A DNA stretch of 64,000 bases, taken from positions 1 through 64,000 of the forward strand of contig CAJQUN010001236.1 in the NCBI GenBank assembly GCA_907163345.1. The letters are read 5' to 3'. Position numbers and translations under genes: made by a program. Shown piece by piece: positions 48,294-57,955 of this stretch (position 1 is the first letter of the stretch; each line of letters begins with the position of its first letter). The stretch comes from Haberlea rhodopensis (Eukaryota > Streptophyta > Magnoliopsida > Lamiales > Gesneriaceae). The notes beneath the pieces are model-generated. The model was not told the DNA's origin and made no database searches. It saw nothing but the letters and a program-made list of their open reading frames with translations.

Positions 48294-49349
48294 CTACCCA
48301 ACCGAACTGAAGTACGAATAAGAGCTGATAATCCCTCTGTACATAACAAGAACAAATAAGGCGAGAGCGTCATCCTTGGGTAATCCCCTACTTGGTTGTA
48401 AACTCTGAGATGGAAAGCCATTAATAAGAACATAGAGTATTGTGGAACTCAAATAGTGCATGATCATTGTAATCCACTTCGGTGAGAAACCGAGTTTACA
48501 CATAACAGCTCTCAGAAATCCCCATTCCACATGATCGTACGCGTTGCTAATATAAAGTTTTAAAGCCATTAAGCCTTGCCTCCCATATTTACGACGACAT
48601 ATATTATGAATACATTCAAAAGCAACCATTAAATTATCTGAAATCAGTCGACCAGGCACAAAAGCACTTTGTTCCGGTGACACAATAGTTGGTAAGAGAG
48701 CCTTTAACCGATTAGCTATGGTCTTTTCTATATCTTAGCAACAACGTTGCACATACTCAATGGTTGAAAGTGACTAACCTTGGAGGGCTGTTGAATTTTG
48801 GGGATGAGTAGAATATGGGTCTGATTAAGTTGACCAGACCATGATTTAGAATACCAAACAAGTGGTGCTAATTGCAGGGCCGATAATAACCCATTGCTCC
48901 TGAAAAATCCTTCGTGAAAACCATAGGCTTTGTAATTTTAACATCCAAGCCAGATAGGATGTGGTCCCACTCCGAATATGATGGTGAAGAAGATGTATAC
49001 AGATATGAGAAATAATGGACTATAATATTTTCCATCTCATGAAACTCAGACGCCCACTCGTTCGAACCCAGAAATATGATTTTTTCCGCCTCCTTCTGGA
49101 TGCGCGACGATGGAAGTACTTAGTATTGCAATCCCCGACGCTGATCCAGTTAGCACGAGCCCTTTGGTGCCAATAATATTCTTGCAAAGCCAGAAGTTTA
49201 TCCAAACGAAGTTCAATGTCCTTCCGTAAATTCATGTCCACCCAAGAATGGTGACTATTTAGTGAATTTAAATATTGCCGAGTAGAATGGATCTTACTAG
49301 AGAGGTCCCCAAATAATGTTTTCCCCAAGAAGATAAATGAGTGCCACAA
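48294..49349 (-). pseudogene. LINE reverse transcriptase domain
   Basis: Frames 49349-49020 (W...RARANWISVGDCNTKYFH, the linker before RT) and 48683-48294 (PEQSAFVPGRLISDNLMVAFECIH; YISNAYDHVEWGFL, where KxDxxKAYD is usual). The catalytic box FADDSLLF lies just below, at about 48235, in another frame. Broken by several frameshifts. Confidence 0.85.
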
Positions 49350-49617
49350 GAAGACAACAAGTTGTGCAAATCAGTGCTAGTAACGAAGAACCAGCATAAC
49401 TTAGGGGTCATGATTCAACCACTACCTTAGAGAAATCCTCACCAGTCCGCCACAATGGTTCAAACTTAAACAATTTGCGCTGCATCCTCGGTTGAATACT
49501 GCCCCCGGTACCCCCACTTAAATCAATTTTGAGCACCCGATGATCTGATCCATAGAAATCCATATGGTGTACCCTAGCATCCGGAAAAAGGTCGTGTCAC
49601 TCATTTGTGTTCAAAGC

Positions 49618-50210
49618 TCAATCTAACCGAATATGAATATCATATGGAGGAGATCGACGATTAGTCCACGTAAAGGGTAAGCCACAAAATCCCATATCAT
49701 GTAAATAGCATTCATCGACTACATTCTGAAAAAGTTGCATCTGTGAACTCAATCTATCCACACACCCTACCTTTTCAGAGAGCTGAAGAACTTCATTAAA
49801 ATCCCCAACAACAAGCCAATGCAAAGATGAAGAAGTATATAATTTTTTGAGCAGCTGCCAAGAATGATAACGTTGGTTACCCTCTGGATGTCCGTAAAAT
49901 CCTGTGAACCTCCAACAATCAGCATTTGGCATAGTGATAATTGCATCAATATGACCCACACTGAAACTATGTATAGCCACATCCCAAACATCATTCCAAA
50001 TTAAGGCCAGACCCCCCACTCCTATCCACACTGTCAACTGTTAAACCATTAGAAAACCCCAATCTACGATTTAACAGATAAGCTTTCGCACTATGAAGTT
50101 TCGTTTCGGATAGGAAAACCAAAGTAGGAGAATGATCTCGGAGCCAGCTTTAACCGATTGAAGGCTCAGGAATCTCCCAATCCACGAGCATTCCAACTAA
50201 GTATTTTCAT
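49618..50210 (-). pseudogene. LINE endonuclease domain (EEP family)
   Basis: Starts at ATG 50208-50210 with the KILSWNARGLG motif of plant LINE endonucleases, soon broken by a stop. A second frame (50037-49618) carries FTGFYGHPEG, WLVVGDFNEVL and CGLPFTWTNRR, the active-site motifs of the apurinic-like endonuclease. Role in an active element: nicking the target for target-primed reverse transcription. Decayed. Confidence 0.85.
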
Positions 50211-50493
50211 TGCTGTCATCAGGGTTGCTTAAACTAAACACCCAACAGAGGAAAACATCCAAAAGAAAACGCAACAGACGGTGAGGATAACCCAACTAAG
50301 AAAAGTCACGCCACAATAATGAAGATAACCCACAATCAAACCAAAGAAACTGTTAGAAAACGATTACCAAAAAAGATAGAAGAGAGGGAAGAAACAGCCA
50401 AAACTCCCTAAACTGGAGGAAAACTCCATAAAGGAGAGGAAATCTCTCACGAAGGAGTAATTCACATAATTTGGTAAATATTGTTTTTCATAT

Positions 50494-50639
50494 AAAAATA
50501 CAGATTCTTTTTTTTTTAAATAAAAATACAGATTCTAGAACCAAGCGTTTGTTGTTCCTTTTTCACATCATCATCATCATCATCATCATCGTCATTAAAT
50601 TAATATGTTAGGAAACTTGTATTGATACTCATATTTCAA
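50494..50639. other. LINE junction duplication, CAT microsatellite and MULE TSD
   Basis: A ~28-bp direct duplication (AAAAATACAGATTCT at 50494 and 50522), (CAT)n at about 50567-50590, and the left MULE TSD CATATTTCAA (50630-50639). Confidence 0.75.
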
Positions 50640-50745
50640 GGCTTTTTTATTAAATTAATCGAAAAAAATAAAACATTTAACAAAAAATCCGAATTTGAAA
50701 ATCATTTTTAAAATGACCCAAAACGCCATCTCGGATGGCGCCTTC
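50640..50745 (+). repeat. left terminal inverted repeat of the MULE
   Basis: Pairs with 56720-56825. Conserved outer 25 bp, then AT-rich sequence, then (A)AC(G/C)GCCATCTC.GATGGCGCC at the inner end. Confidence 0.85.
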
Positions 50746-50876
50746 AGGTGAAGGCGCCATCTGCGATGGCGTCTTCTGTAGCTGAAAAAAAAAATAATTG
50801 AAGGCGCCATCTTGGATGGCGCCTTCATATAAAAAAATAATATTTTATGAAGGCGCCATCTTGGATGGCGCCTTCA
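50723..50876. repeat. left palindrome cluster, GGCGCCATC..GATGGCGCC x4
   Basis: Units at 50723-50742, 50749-50776, 50799-50827 and 50848-50876, each GAAGGCGCCATC-n-GATGGCGCCTTC or a near form. The last unit ends two bases before TATAAAAA (50878-50885). Confidence 0.9.
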
Positions 50877-50877
50877 G

Positions 50878-50885
50878 TATAAAAA
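50878..50885 (+). promoter_or_regulatory. TATA box of the PMD gene
   Basis: TATAAAAA directly after the palindrome cluster, ~160 bp before the end of the untranslated first exon (donor GT at 51046). Confidence 0.7.
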
Positions 50886-51224
50886 TAAATCGCCGCCCCC
50901 TCTTCTTCTTCCTCATTTCTCATCGGCTTTTCTCTGAAATTTCTCATTCTCATCTCAGATCTTTGCTTATTTTTGTGCAAAAATTACAAAATCATCGTGA
51001 TTTATCATTTCTGGAGCTTGCTTGTTCAACATTTTTGAATTTCAGGTAACATTACAAGTTTGAATTTAAATTTTTGAAAGTTGTAAAATTTGAAATATGT
51101 TGTTGGTTGTTTTTAAATTTTGTTGTTTGGTAGTTTTTATTGAAAAATTAGTTATAGTTTCGAGATAATGTCAAACCGTCGGATGATTTACAAATTGTAA
51201 GTTTTTGCCGTAATTTTGTACTCC

Positions 51225-51290
51225 GGCAGCGGCGGCGGCGTCAGCGTCGGCGGCGGCGTCGGCGGCGTCAGCGTCGTCGGCGGCGGCGGT
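51225..51290 (+). repeat. GGCGGC/GTCAGC low-complexity tract in the leader intron
   Basis: Runs of GGCGGC and GCGTC in an otherwise AT-rich element, inside the 5' leader intron of the PMD gene. Confidence 0.8.
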
Positions 51291-51374
51291 TGCCGTGTTG
51301 TCACCGGTAGGGGCGGGTGGTGGTTGCCATGTTGATATTTTGTTATATTGATATTTATTGTGTAATATTTCAGG

Positions 51375-53660
51375 ATGGATTTACAAAGAGGACCAGGACC
51401 GATTGACAGTCATCTGCTATCATTGCAGTCAGGTCATCGATCTGAAGCTGTTTGGGCAGGTGATATTGATTCTACACTTCGAGGCAGAAACCCTGATAAG
51501 TATTTTTGGGATCTTTGCCCCCTCGATACTCGTGTTGCGAGTTTGTTGGACAGTTTTGGTTTTTATGGTGTTTATAGGTCTGGTAGAATTACACTTGACT
51601 TTCACCTCATCACGGCTTTAGCTGAGAGATGGCGCCGTGAAACACATACTTTCCATCTTAGATCCGGAGAGGCGACCATCACACTGCAAGACATTGCAGT
51701 TATATGGGCATTGCCAGTAGATGGTAATGTAGTATCCGGTATTGATTATGATAGGAGTATACCTGACTGGCAAGCATATTGCCATATGCTTTTGGGATTT
51801 GTACCGGATACTGCACACTTTAAAGGTGCAAAGTTATTTTTATCTGCCATAAACAATCATTTGGTGAATAATGCTCTTACTGAGCACAGTACGGAAGAAG
51901 ATGTAGTCCGTTATACTAGGGGCTGTGTGTTATTGATGTTTGGTGGAATTTTGTTTCCTGATTCGTCCGGCAATACTGTAAAGTTATTATATTTACATAT
52001 GATAGAGAATATTCATTTAGTTGGTAGTTATAGTTGGGGGAGTGCCGTATTGGCATATTTGTACCGTGAGTTATGCACTTCCTCGATGAGAGGCAAAAAA
52101 GTGATCGGTGGTGCATTACAGGTCGTACAGGTAAACTTTACATTAACACTTTTCAAATGTTTGAAATATTATTGTCGTCATAATAGCTGATATTATTCCT
52201 GATAATATTTTAGATTTGGGCATGGTCAAGATTACCTGGTTTAACTCCTCAACTGGGTGATGCTAGATTCGACACTGGCCCAATAATTATCAATGAGGAG
52301 AATATCTTACCTGCTGCTCCATATGGTGCAAGGTAATAATGTTTTTATGTTTTGTGCTATTTTATATGTTTAAATATATTTATAGATTTTGTAAATGTGT
52401 TTTTTTCAGGTGGACATGCCATTTAAGGTTCACGGAAACAGGGAGGCATTCTGTACGTATCATTAGGGACATTCTTGATGAGCAGCCATCAACTCAAGTA
52501 AGCAGTATATTAGTTGTGTTTGTTATGAAAGTTAATAATGTTGTTTATATTATTTTAATCCAATTTTGTATTTGTAGTTTAATTGGCAGCCATACCCTGA
52601 TGAGTGTACTGAGCATCTGAGCCACCAGTTATGGACATATGCCGGCCCATTAATTTGTTATGAAATTGTTGAGATGCACCGTCCTGATAGGGTTCTTCGT
52701 CAATTTGGAATGCTCCAAGACATCCCCACAGATCCACAATCAAGGGATGATAAATTGCATTCTGTTGATCGAAGAGGAAGTATGAACAAGGATTGGAGTG
52801 CACATCATATTGGATACGTGCAGAAATGGGAGATGGCAGGTGATTTATGTGTGGACAGACCACTATATTGTGCAGTAGTGGTTGGATATAGTGAGTGGTA
52901 TGACCGAGTCACCCGCAGATATATTGGCCATCAAAGGCAATTTGTACAGACCGGATACCAACATGGTGACGGCCCAGCGTGGCATCATGTGGTAAGTAAA
53001 TATATTCAAACTTTGTTTTGTAGAATATGTCATATGGATTTATAGATTGAACATGTAATTATTGTTATTCACTTTTCAGCTTGATCAGATGCAACAGTTA
53101 AGTGTTAGTTGCGACCGCTATCCTGCTGAGGGAGAATCTGTTAGCACGTATATGGAGTCGATGAGAGATCATCATAGGGCAATAGCGCAGGATGTGATGC
53201 AAGTGGCTCGTGAACGACGAGACAGAAACTTCCCACCAGACGAAGAAGTTCACGAGCCTGATGAAGAACCAGTACAGACTGATATTGCAGGGCCTTCTAT
53301 GTATACACCTTTCTCGACAGATGAGGCAGGTCCATCTACGTATACACCTATACCGACAGATGGGGCAGGTCCATCTACATCTTTTACTGGTTATTATGTC
53401 CCGCAGCCGCAGATGTATGATCCTTCACCATTCACTCCGTATGCTCCGATGTACACACAGCAGGGTACAGATGTGGGATATGAATTTCCACAATCATATA
53501 CCACATCTGCGGGCCTCGATTTTGATGTATCACCTGTTGCATTTCCACAGTTCACACCATATCGACCACCTACTGATGTACCTGTGGATAGGAGGCAGAG
53601 AGTTCGCAGAGAGATCATTCCTCCTCCTTGTGGTACCGGAGGTCATTTACAGACGAGGCC

Positions 53661-53702
<42 letters not shown>

Positions 53703-53706
53703 ATGA
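51375..53706 (+). CDS. plant mobile domain (PMD) protein, MAIN-like
   Basis: Five coding exons: 51375-52130, 52214-52332, 52410-52497, 52578-52991 and 53080-53706, all with GT..AG and in phase, giving 667 aa. An untranslated first exon ends at 51045; its intron (51046-51373) ends one base before the ATG. Residues 1-450 form the PMD fold: GPGPIDSHLLSLQSGHRSE, W..ETHTFHLRSGEATITLQD, LPVDG, the IWAWSRLPGL junction motif, and WxxEMAGD-type blocks. In Arabidopsis, PMD proteins MAIN and MAIL1 act in silencing and genome stability; PMD genes are also known inside plant transposons. The C-terminal ~190 residues are Pro/Thr/Tyr-rich and end in an (RG)n tail encoded by (CGTGGT)n (about 53660-53700). 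The role in the element is unknown; an anti-silencing or DNA-binding role is inference. Confidence 0.88.
53660..53703 (+). repeat. (CGTGGT)n hexamer tract coding Arg-Gly
   Basis: About seven units in frame at the end of the PMD gene. Prone to length change; gives an RG-rich tail. Confidence 0.9.
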
Positions 53707-53850
53707 TATTTGTTGTCTTTCTTTTGTAAATATTTGATATTTGATATTTTCACAATAACGTAAAATAGTGTGATAGACAAACAACCAATTTTCACAATAA
53801 CGTAAAATCATTTACAAAATAAATTTACAATAAATTACACATTAAATTAT
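53707..53850. terminator. shared 3' region of the convergent MULE genes
   Basis: 144 bp of AT-rich sequence between the two stops, with a repeated TTTCACAATAACGTAAAAT (about 53747 and 53791). It must hold both polyadenylation regions. Confidence 0.5.
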
Positions 53851-56343
53851 TTATTGATTTCGAGAAGATGAAGCCATTTGTCGTCTTGCACGGGCTTCTG
53901 GCCAGTCCATCTCATTCTGAATGCGCGTTGTTCGATCTCGACCCACTCTTCTGGTTTTTCGCAGAGTGGAGTTATGGTACAACTCAAAAGATGGGGTGTC
54001 CCAATACTCCTCCCCCCATATTGGTTCGAACTGCCCTTGATATGTGCTCCAATATTCATTCATATTGTAATATGCCTTCACAAATGTTTTTGCATTTAGG
54101 CCATACTTTCGACAAACTTGGATCACATGTGAGCAAGGTATTCCGAACTCTTTCCATTTTCCACAAGAACATTCTCCTGATTTTAGATGCACAACATGGG
54201 TGTTACCCCCACGTCCTGGTCGTACTCTTGTGATAACAGAAGCTGTAAGGTGTCTACGATCGAATATCTGGACATCATGATGGATGGAATGATAGTCGGC
54301 ACGACCATATCTTTCCAACACAGAATCTGGCCATTCTTGATTATTTTCAATCATTCGCTCCATCTTCTTAATCCGTTCGACAAAATATAGTACACAACGA
54401 TCAAAAGTTAATTGCACAATGGCGGTGATTGGAAGCCGACGAGCACCTTTCAAAACTCCATTTATGCATTCTGACATATTTGTGGTCATGATACCACAAC
54501 GCCAGCCTCCGTCATGAGCAAGAGACCATTGACACTTATCGATACGACTCAAGTAATCAAAAGCCCTTGGCTCTATAAGTTTTATCTCTTCCATTGTGCG
54601 ATCAAATTTTGTGAGTTGATTTTCTGATCCCGCTCTCCAACATAAGTCTTTCAAATGAACGGATTTGAAACGACTATTAAAGTTTGAGCAAACATGTCTT
54701 AAACAAAATCGATGTACTCCACGCGGTGATTTGAAGTCAGGAATACAATCGGCTGCTGCAATGAGGCCCGGATGACGATCAGAAATCAAACATGCACCAC
54801 CCTCAGATCTTCTCACAATATGCTGGCTTATCATCTCCAAAAACCATCTCCATGACAGAAACTTTTCTTCGTCAACAATTGCAAATGCCAAAGGTAACAC
54901 TTGATTATTAGCGTCCATTGTCACGGCAATCAACATCTTATGTTGATATTTCGTATACAGATGTGTTCCATCCACGCTTATTACCCGGCGGCAATGTTGA
55001 AATCCTTCTACACATGGTCGGAAGGCCCAGAACACGTAATTCAATGTCTTCTCTCTTGGTCTGGCATTGTCAAGGTGAACCCACTCAATGACGGTGCCGG
55101 GATTCCATTTTTGCAAAGCTCCCGTATAGTAAGGCAGTTTCTGAACGGAGCTCTCCCATGTCCCATACACATTCTCAACAGCACGTCGCAAACTAAACCA
55201 TCCTTTTGCATAAGAGATCTCAAATCCATATTTGTCTTTGACTGTTTGAATTACATACTTTATCTCGAAAGCTGGATCACGCCGAACAATTCCCACTAAC
55301 AAGCTAGCAATCATGTTTTTGTCCAAATTTGCATGATCGATAGACAGCTCACTCAAAAGGCAGGTGTGAGAACCTCCATATTTGTTTATTTTGAATAATC
55401 CAACTTTCTTCTTCAACGAGGCGCGCATGTACCATCTACAAGGTGCATCTTCTGTACTGTGTTTGCACACAACTTTCCACAATGTTTTTGTACTTTTCAC
55501 AACGCGGTACTCTCGTTTTGCAACACGTACAGAGTAATCCTTCACAGCTGCCTGCAGATGTGCTTTATTTTTGAAGACCATATCTACATGCAGATCCCCT
55601 TTGGAGTAATCGTAATAACTACCCCATTTACCTGTTGGAATGTCTACTGAGTCTGCAAATACTTCAGGATGTGTCATTGAGAAGAATGGAATTGTTGGAT
55701 AAAGGACATGACTAGTTGTCGTGGTTGTCTCCGGTACATTAACTGACACTTCCTGGGTGATTGGGACCCCTTCATCTTCATCTGCAATTGTTTCTGACAT
55801 GACACAAATGTCAACCTCATCGTCATCAGCATCATCCTCGGACGGAATATCATCTGGTTCTGACTGAATATCATTTCCCAATTCAGCGAAACTGTCTGCT
55901 AGTGGCTCAGGAGCAATAACATCAGCATCTATTGGATCGTCATCGTGGTGTCTACCGGAGACAGTCGGTCGTTCTGCAACTACAGGCAAACAATCTACAT
56001 TTTCTGGAATATAATCATAGTTTCTTTGTTCCGTTTCTATGTAAAGTTCCAAGCAACTAAGACCTTGTTCTGAATCCAATAGCCATGCTAAATTATAATC
56101 ATTATCGATTGGCAAAATTGTCTGTCGTACCCCGGCATAATCTCTAAACATATGTCTTACATGTATTTTCAGAAGAAACTGGTTGCCATCGATGCCCGTG
56201 ATATTATATATTTCGGTCAACAACTGCATAAAATTAATTGTGCGAGATATTGTGGTAACTCTTATTGGACCACGATCATATCTAATGGTATCCAAATCCT
56301 GTAATATATTACCTCCACAATATAATAATATTTGAATCGACAT
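53851..56343 (-). CDS. MULE transposase (MURA-type, DDE, SWIM)
   Basis: Uninterrupted 830-aa frame, start ATG at 56341-56343, two bases after a leader-intron acceptor (intron 56346-56443). Residues 1-105 look like the N-terminal PB1-like/MuDR domain; 130-200 are acidic; 245-330 match the MuDR DNA-binding domain (DLHVDMVFKNK, CRWYMRASL, GSHTC). The DDE catalytic residues are D458 (ISVDGTH), D522 (ISDRH) and E625 (NMSEC). A SWIM zinc finger CxC..CxH sits at C725, C727, C737, H739. A basic tail ends the protein. It cuts and pastes the element by binding the terminal repeats. All key residues are present and no stop or frameshift is seen, so it may be active. Confidence 0.94.
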   Translation of the reverse strand: MSIQILLYCGGNILQDLDTIRYDRGPIRVTTISRTINFMQLLTEIYNITGIDGNQFLLKIHVRHMFRDYAGVRQTILPIDNDYNLAWLLDSEQGLSCLELYIETEQRNYDYIPENVDCLPVVAERPTVSGRHHDDDPIDADVIAPEPLADSFAELGNDIQSEPDDIPSEDDADDDEVDICVMSETIADEDEGVPITQEVSVNVPETTTTTSHVLYPTIPFFSMTHPEVFADSVDIPTGKWGSYYDYSKGDLHVDMVFKNKAHLQAAVKDYSVRVAKREYRVVKSTKTLWKVVCKHSTEDAPCRWYMRASLKKKVGLFKINKYGGSHTCLLSELSIDHANLDKNMIASLLVGIVRRDPAFEIKYVIQTVKDKYGFEISYAKGWFSLRRAVENVYGTWESSVQKLPYYTGALQKWNPGTVIEWVHLDNARPREKTLNYVFWAFRPCVEGFQHCRRVISVDGTHLYTKYQHKMLIAVTMDANNQVLPLAFAIVDEEKFLSWRWFLEMISQHIVRRSEGGACLISDRHPGLIAAADCIPDFKSPRGVHRFCLRHVCSNFNSRFKSVHLKDLCWRAGSENQLTKFDRTMEEIKLIEPRAFDYLSRIDKCQWSLAHDGGWRCGIMTTNMSECINGVLKGARRLPITAIVQLTFDRCVLYFVERIKKMERMIENNQEWPDSVLERYGRADYHSIHHDVQIFDRRHLTASVITRVRPGRGGNTHVVHLKSGECSCGKWKEFGIPCSHVIQVCRKYGLNAKTFVKAYYNMNEYWSTYQGQFEPIWGEEYWDTPSFELYHNSTLRKTRRVGRDRTTRIQNEMDWPEARARRQMASSSRNQ

Positions 56344-56574
56344 ATCTGAAAAATTTATAAAATATTACAAATAATTAATAAATTTATAAAATCCATATGA
56401 TAAAAACAATAAGATAAAATCAATAATATAACAACATTTTTACCTGATAAATACTTCGAGAGTGGTTAATTGAGATTGGAGATTGAACAATTTTAACGAT
56501 AAAAATAAGATAAGAAACTATGATGATATGTGATTTTCGCTTCGGTATGAAAAAATGAAGGGCTCGGCCGCGGC

Positions 56575-56581
56575 ATTTATA
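56575..56581 (-). promoter_or_regulatory. TATA box of the MULE transposase gene
   Basis: Minus-strand TATAAAT, 6 bp from the innermost right palindrome and 232 bp upstream of the start codon. The leader has an intron (56346-56443). Confidence 0.7.
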
Positions 56582-56586
56582 CCCGA

Positions 56587-56746
56587 GAAGGCGCCATCTT
56601 CGATGGCGCCTTCATTAAAAAAAAAAAATTTTTTATTTGAAGCCGCCATCCAAGATGGCGCCTTCAATTAATTTTTTTATCAGATACGAAAGGCGCCATC
56701 TCAGATGGCGCCTTTACATGAAGGCGCCATCTGAGATGGCGGTTTG
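56587..56746. repeat. right palindrome cluster, GGCGCCATC..GATGGCGCC x4
   Basis: Units at 56587-56613, 56638-56666, 56688-56715 and 56719-56746. The innermost begins 6 bp from the minus-strand TATAAAT (56575-56581). Confidence 0.9.
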
Positions 56747-56825
56747 GGTTACTTTAAAAACGAATTTAAAATTAGGATATTTTGTTAAATTAATTTGTTT
56801 TTTCGATTAATTTAATAAAAAACCC
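56720..56825 (-). repeat. right terminal inverted repeat of the MULE
   Basis: Reverse complement of the left repeat with scattered mismatches. Outermost bases GGGTTTTTTATTAAATTAAT. Confidence 0.85.
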
Positions 56826-56846
56826 CATATTTCAATATCTAAGACC

Positions 56847-57450
56847 TACGATGCACGGATTTTCAAAATTTTTAGGATACGACACGATTGTGACATGCTT
56901 ATATATTTTTATATATTTATATATATTATACATATACTATATTACAAAATACTAAAATTTATATTTTTTAAATTTTAAAACCATGTAAAAGCAACAAAAA
57001 TATTCTTATCAAATTCAAGAAATACATATTTCGATTAGCATAAAATTTAACAAACACGTCCAAGTAAACGATAACACCAAAAATATTTACCAAATTCTAA
57101 AAACATATAAATAAATGCATGTCACTGAAATTATCATAATATTACTCATACTAACACCAAATATATATTATTTCAACTACTATAAAGTGTAACTACTACG
57201 TCCAAATTTCATTTTAGCAAAAAAAAAATTTATATTATACAATTAACCCCAAAAATGTCCTCTCTATATTGGACACTCATCAGCCGTGACTAACACGAGT
57301 GTCTGATTTTAAGGGGAGTGCCCAACACGTCCGATTTTTTTTTTTTTTTTAAATGACACGCCATGGTAGCGTGTTCAGTGAGTGTCGTTATACTATAAGT
57401 ATCCGACACCGCACCTAGTAATTTTTAGAAATGTCCGTGCACTACAGTTT
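56847..57450. repeat. short inverted-repeat element (unclassified MITE)
   Basis: Ends TACGATGCACGGATTTTC and GAAATGTCCGTGCACTACA are inverted copies (GCACGGA core). The interior is AT-rich with GGACACTC/GTGTCC motifs. TSD not clear. Confidence 0.5.
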
Positions 57451-57499
57451 ACAACTAAGAATATTTATCATCAATTCCAAGGAAAAGCGGGGCACAGAA

Positions 57500-57955
57500 T
57501 ATATGAAACCAAGAAAAGAAAACTTTATTGAGGCCAACAAACCGCACCCATTGCAGCTTTCTCATAGATTCATTCAACCATCAAACCATATACAGTAGAC
57601 TGGATTCCACAAACTATTACATTGACCTCATCAGCTCAAACTCAGAAAAGCTCCCATCTCCCCAAGAATGGAACCATAAAGAAAGAAATCAGTAAAATAA
57701 CTTGGAAAAAATACCCATGTTAAAAAGGAAAGGGCAAAACAAAACCAACAGGAGCACAAGAATTACTATCTAGCACAAATTATCGACCTCGAGAGGAAAC
57801 GAACAAATGAACACTCAGCGTTCAACCGTCGTTCCTCTTCTTCATCAATGCTCCTAGTCATATATATATATATATATATATATAACCAATCTCCTCTAAC
57901 CACGAAAGAGTATAGTCTGTCAGATTATTTGAATTGTTCTCTTATCCTCATTACT
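57500..57955 (-). promoter_or_regulatory. 3' UTR of the 1001-aa gene
   Basis: Follows the stop codon at 57956-57958. A minus-strand AATAAA is at 57523-57528, and an (AT)n microsatellite is at about 57859-57882. Confidence 0.5.

Larger units (their letters stand above)
46780..50492 (-). mobile_element. degenerate L1-type LINE
   Basis: Minus-strand order endonuclease, RT, RNase H. The 3' end (low coordinate) is A-rich: plus strand TTTTTCTTTTTCTTTTTTT at 46779-46797. The flanking repeat ATACAGATTCT is at 46769-46779 and at 50498-50508, with a further copy at 50526-50536. Many frameshifts. No ORF1 (gag) is visible, so it is 5'-truncated or only ORF2 remains. Confidence 0.85.
50640..56825. mobile_element. 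apparently complete MULE carrying a PMD gene and a MURA-type transposase
   Basis: 6186 bp, bounded by the perfect 10-bp TSD CATATTTCAA (50630-50639, 56826-56835), a size within the 9-11 bp range of Mutator-like elements. Terminal inverted repeats start GG(C/G)TTTTTTATTAAATTAATCG and extend about 100 bp with moderate divergence. Inside are two convergent genes with 144 bp between their stop codons: PMD protein (plus) and transposase (minus). Each end holds four GGCGCC palindromes next to a TATA box. Both reading frames are intact, so it may be autonomous. Confidence 0.92.

Noticed and set aside
52579..52863. Minus-strand frame inside the PMD gene
   Set aside because: Shadow of PMD exon 4 on the opposite strand.
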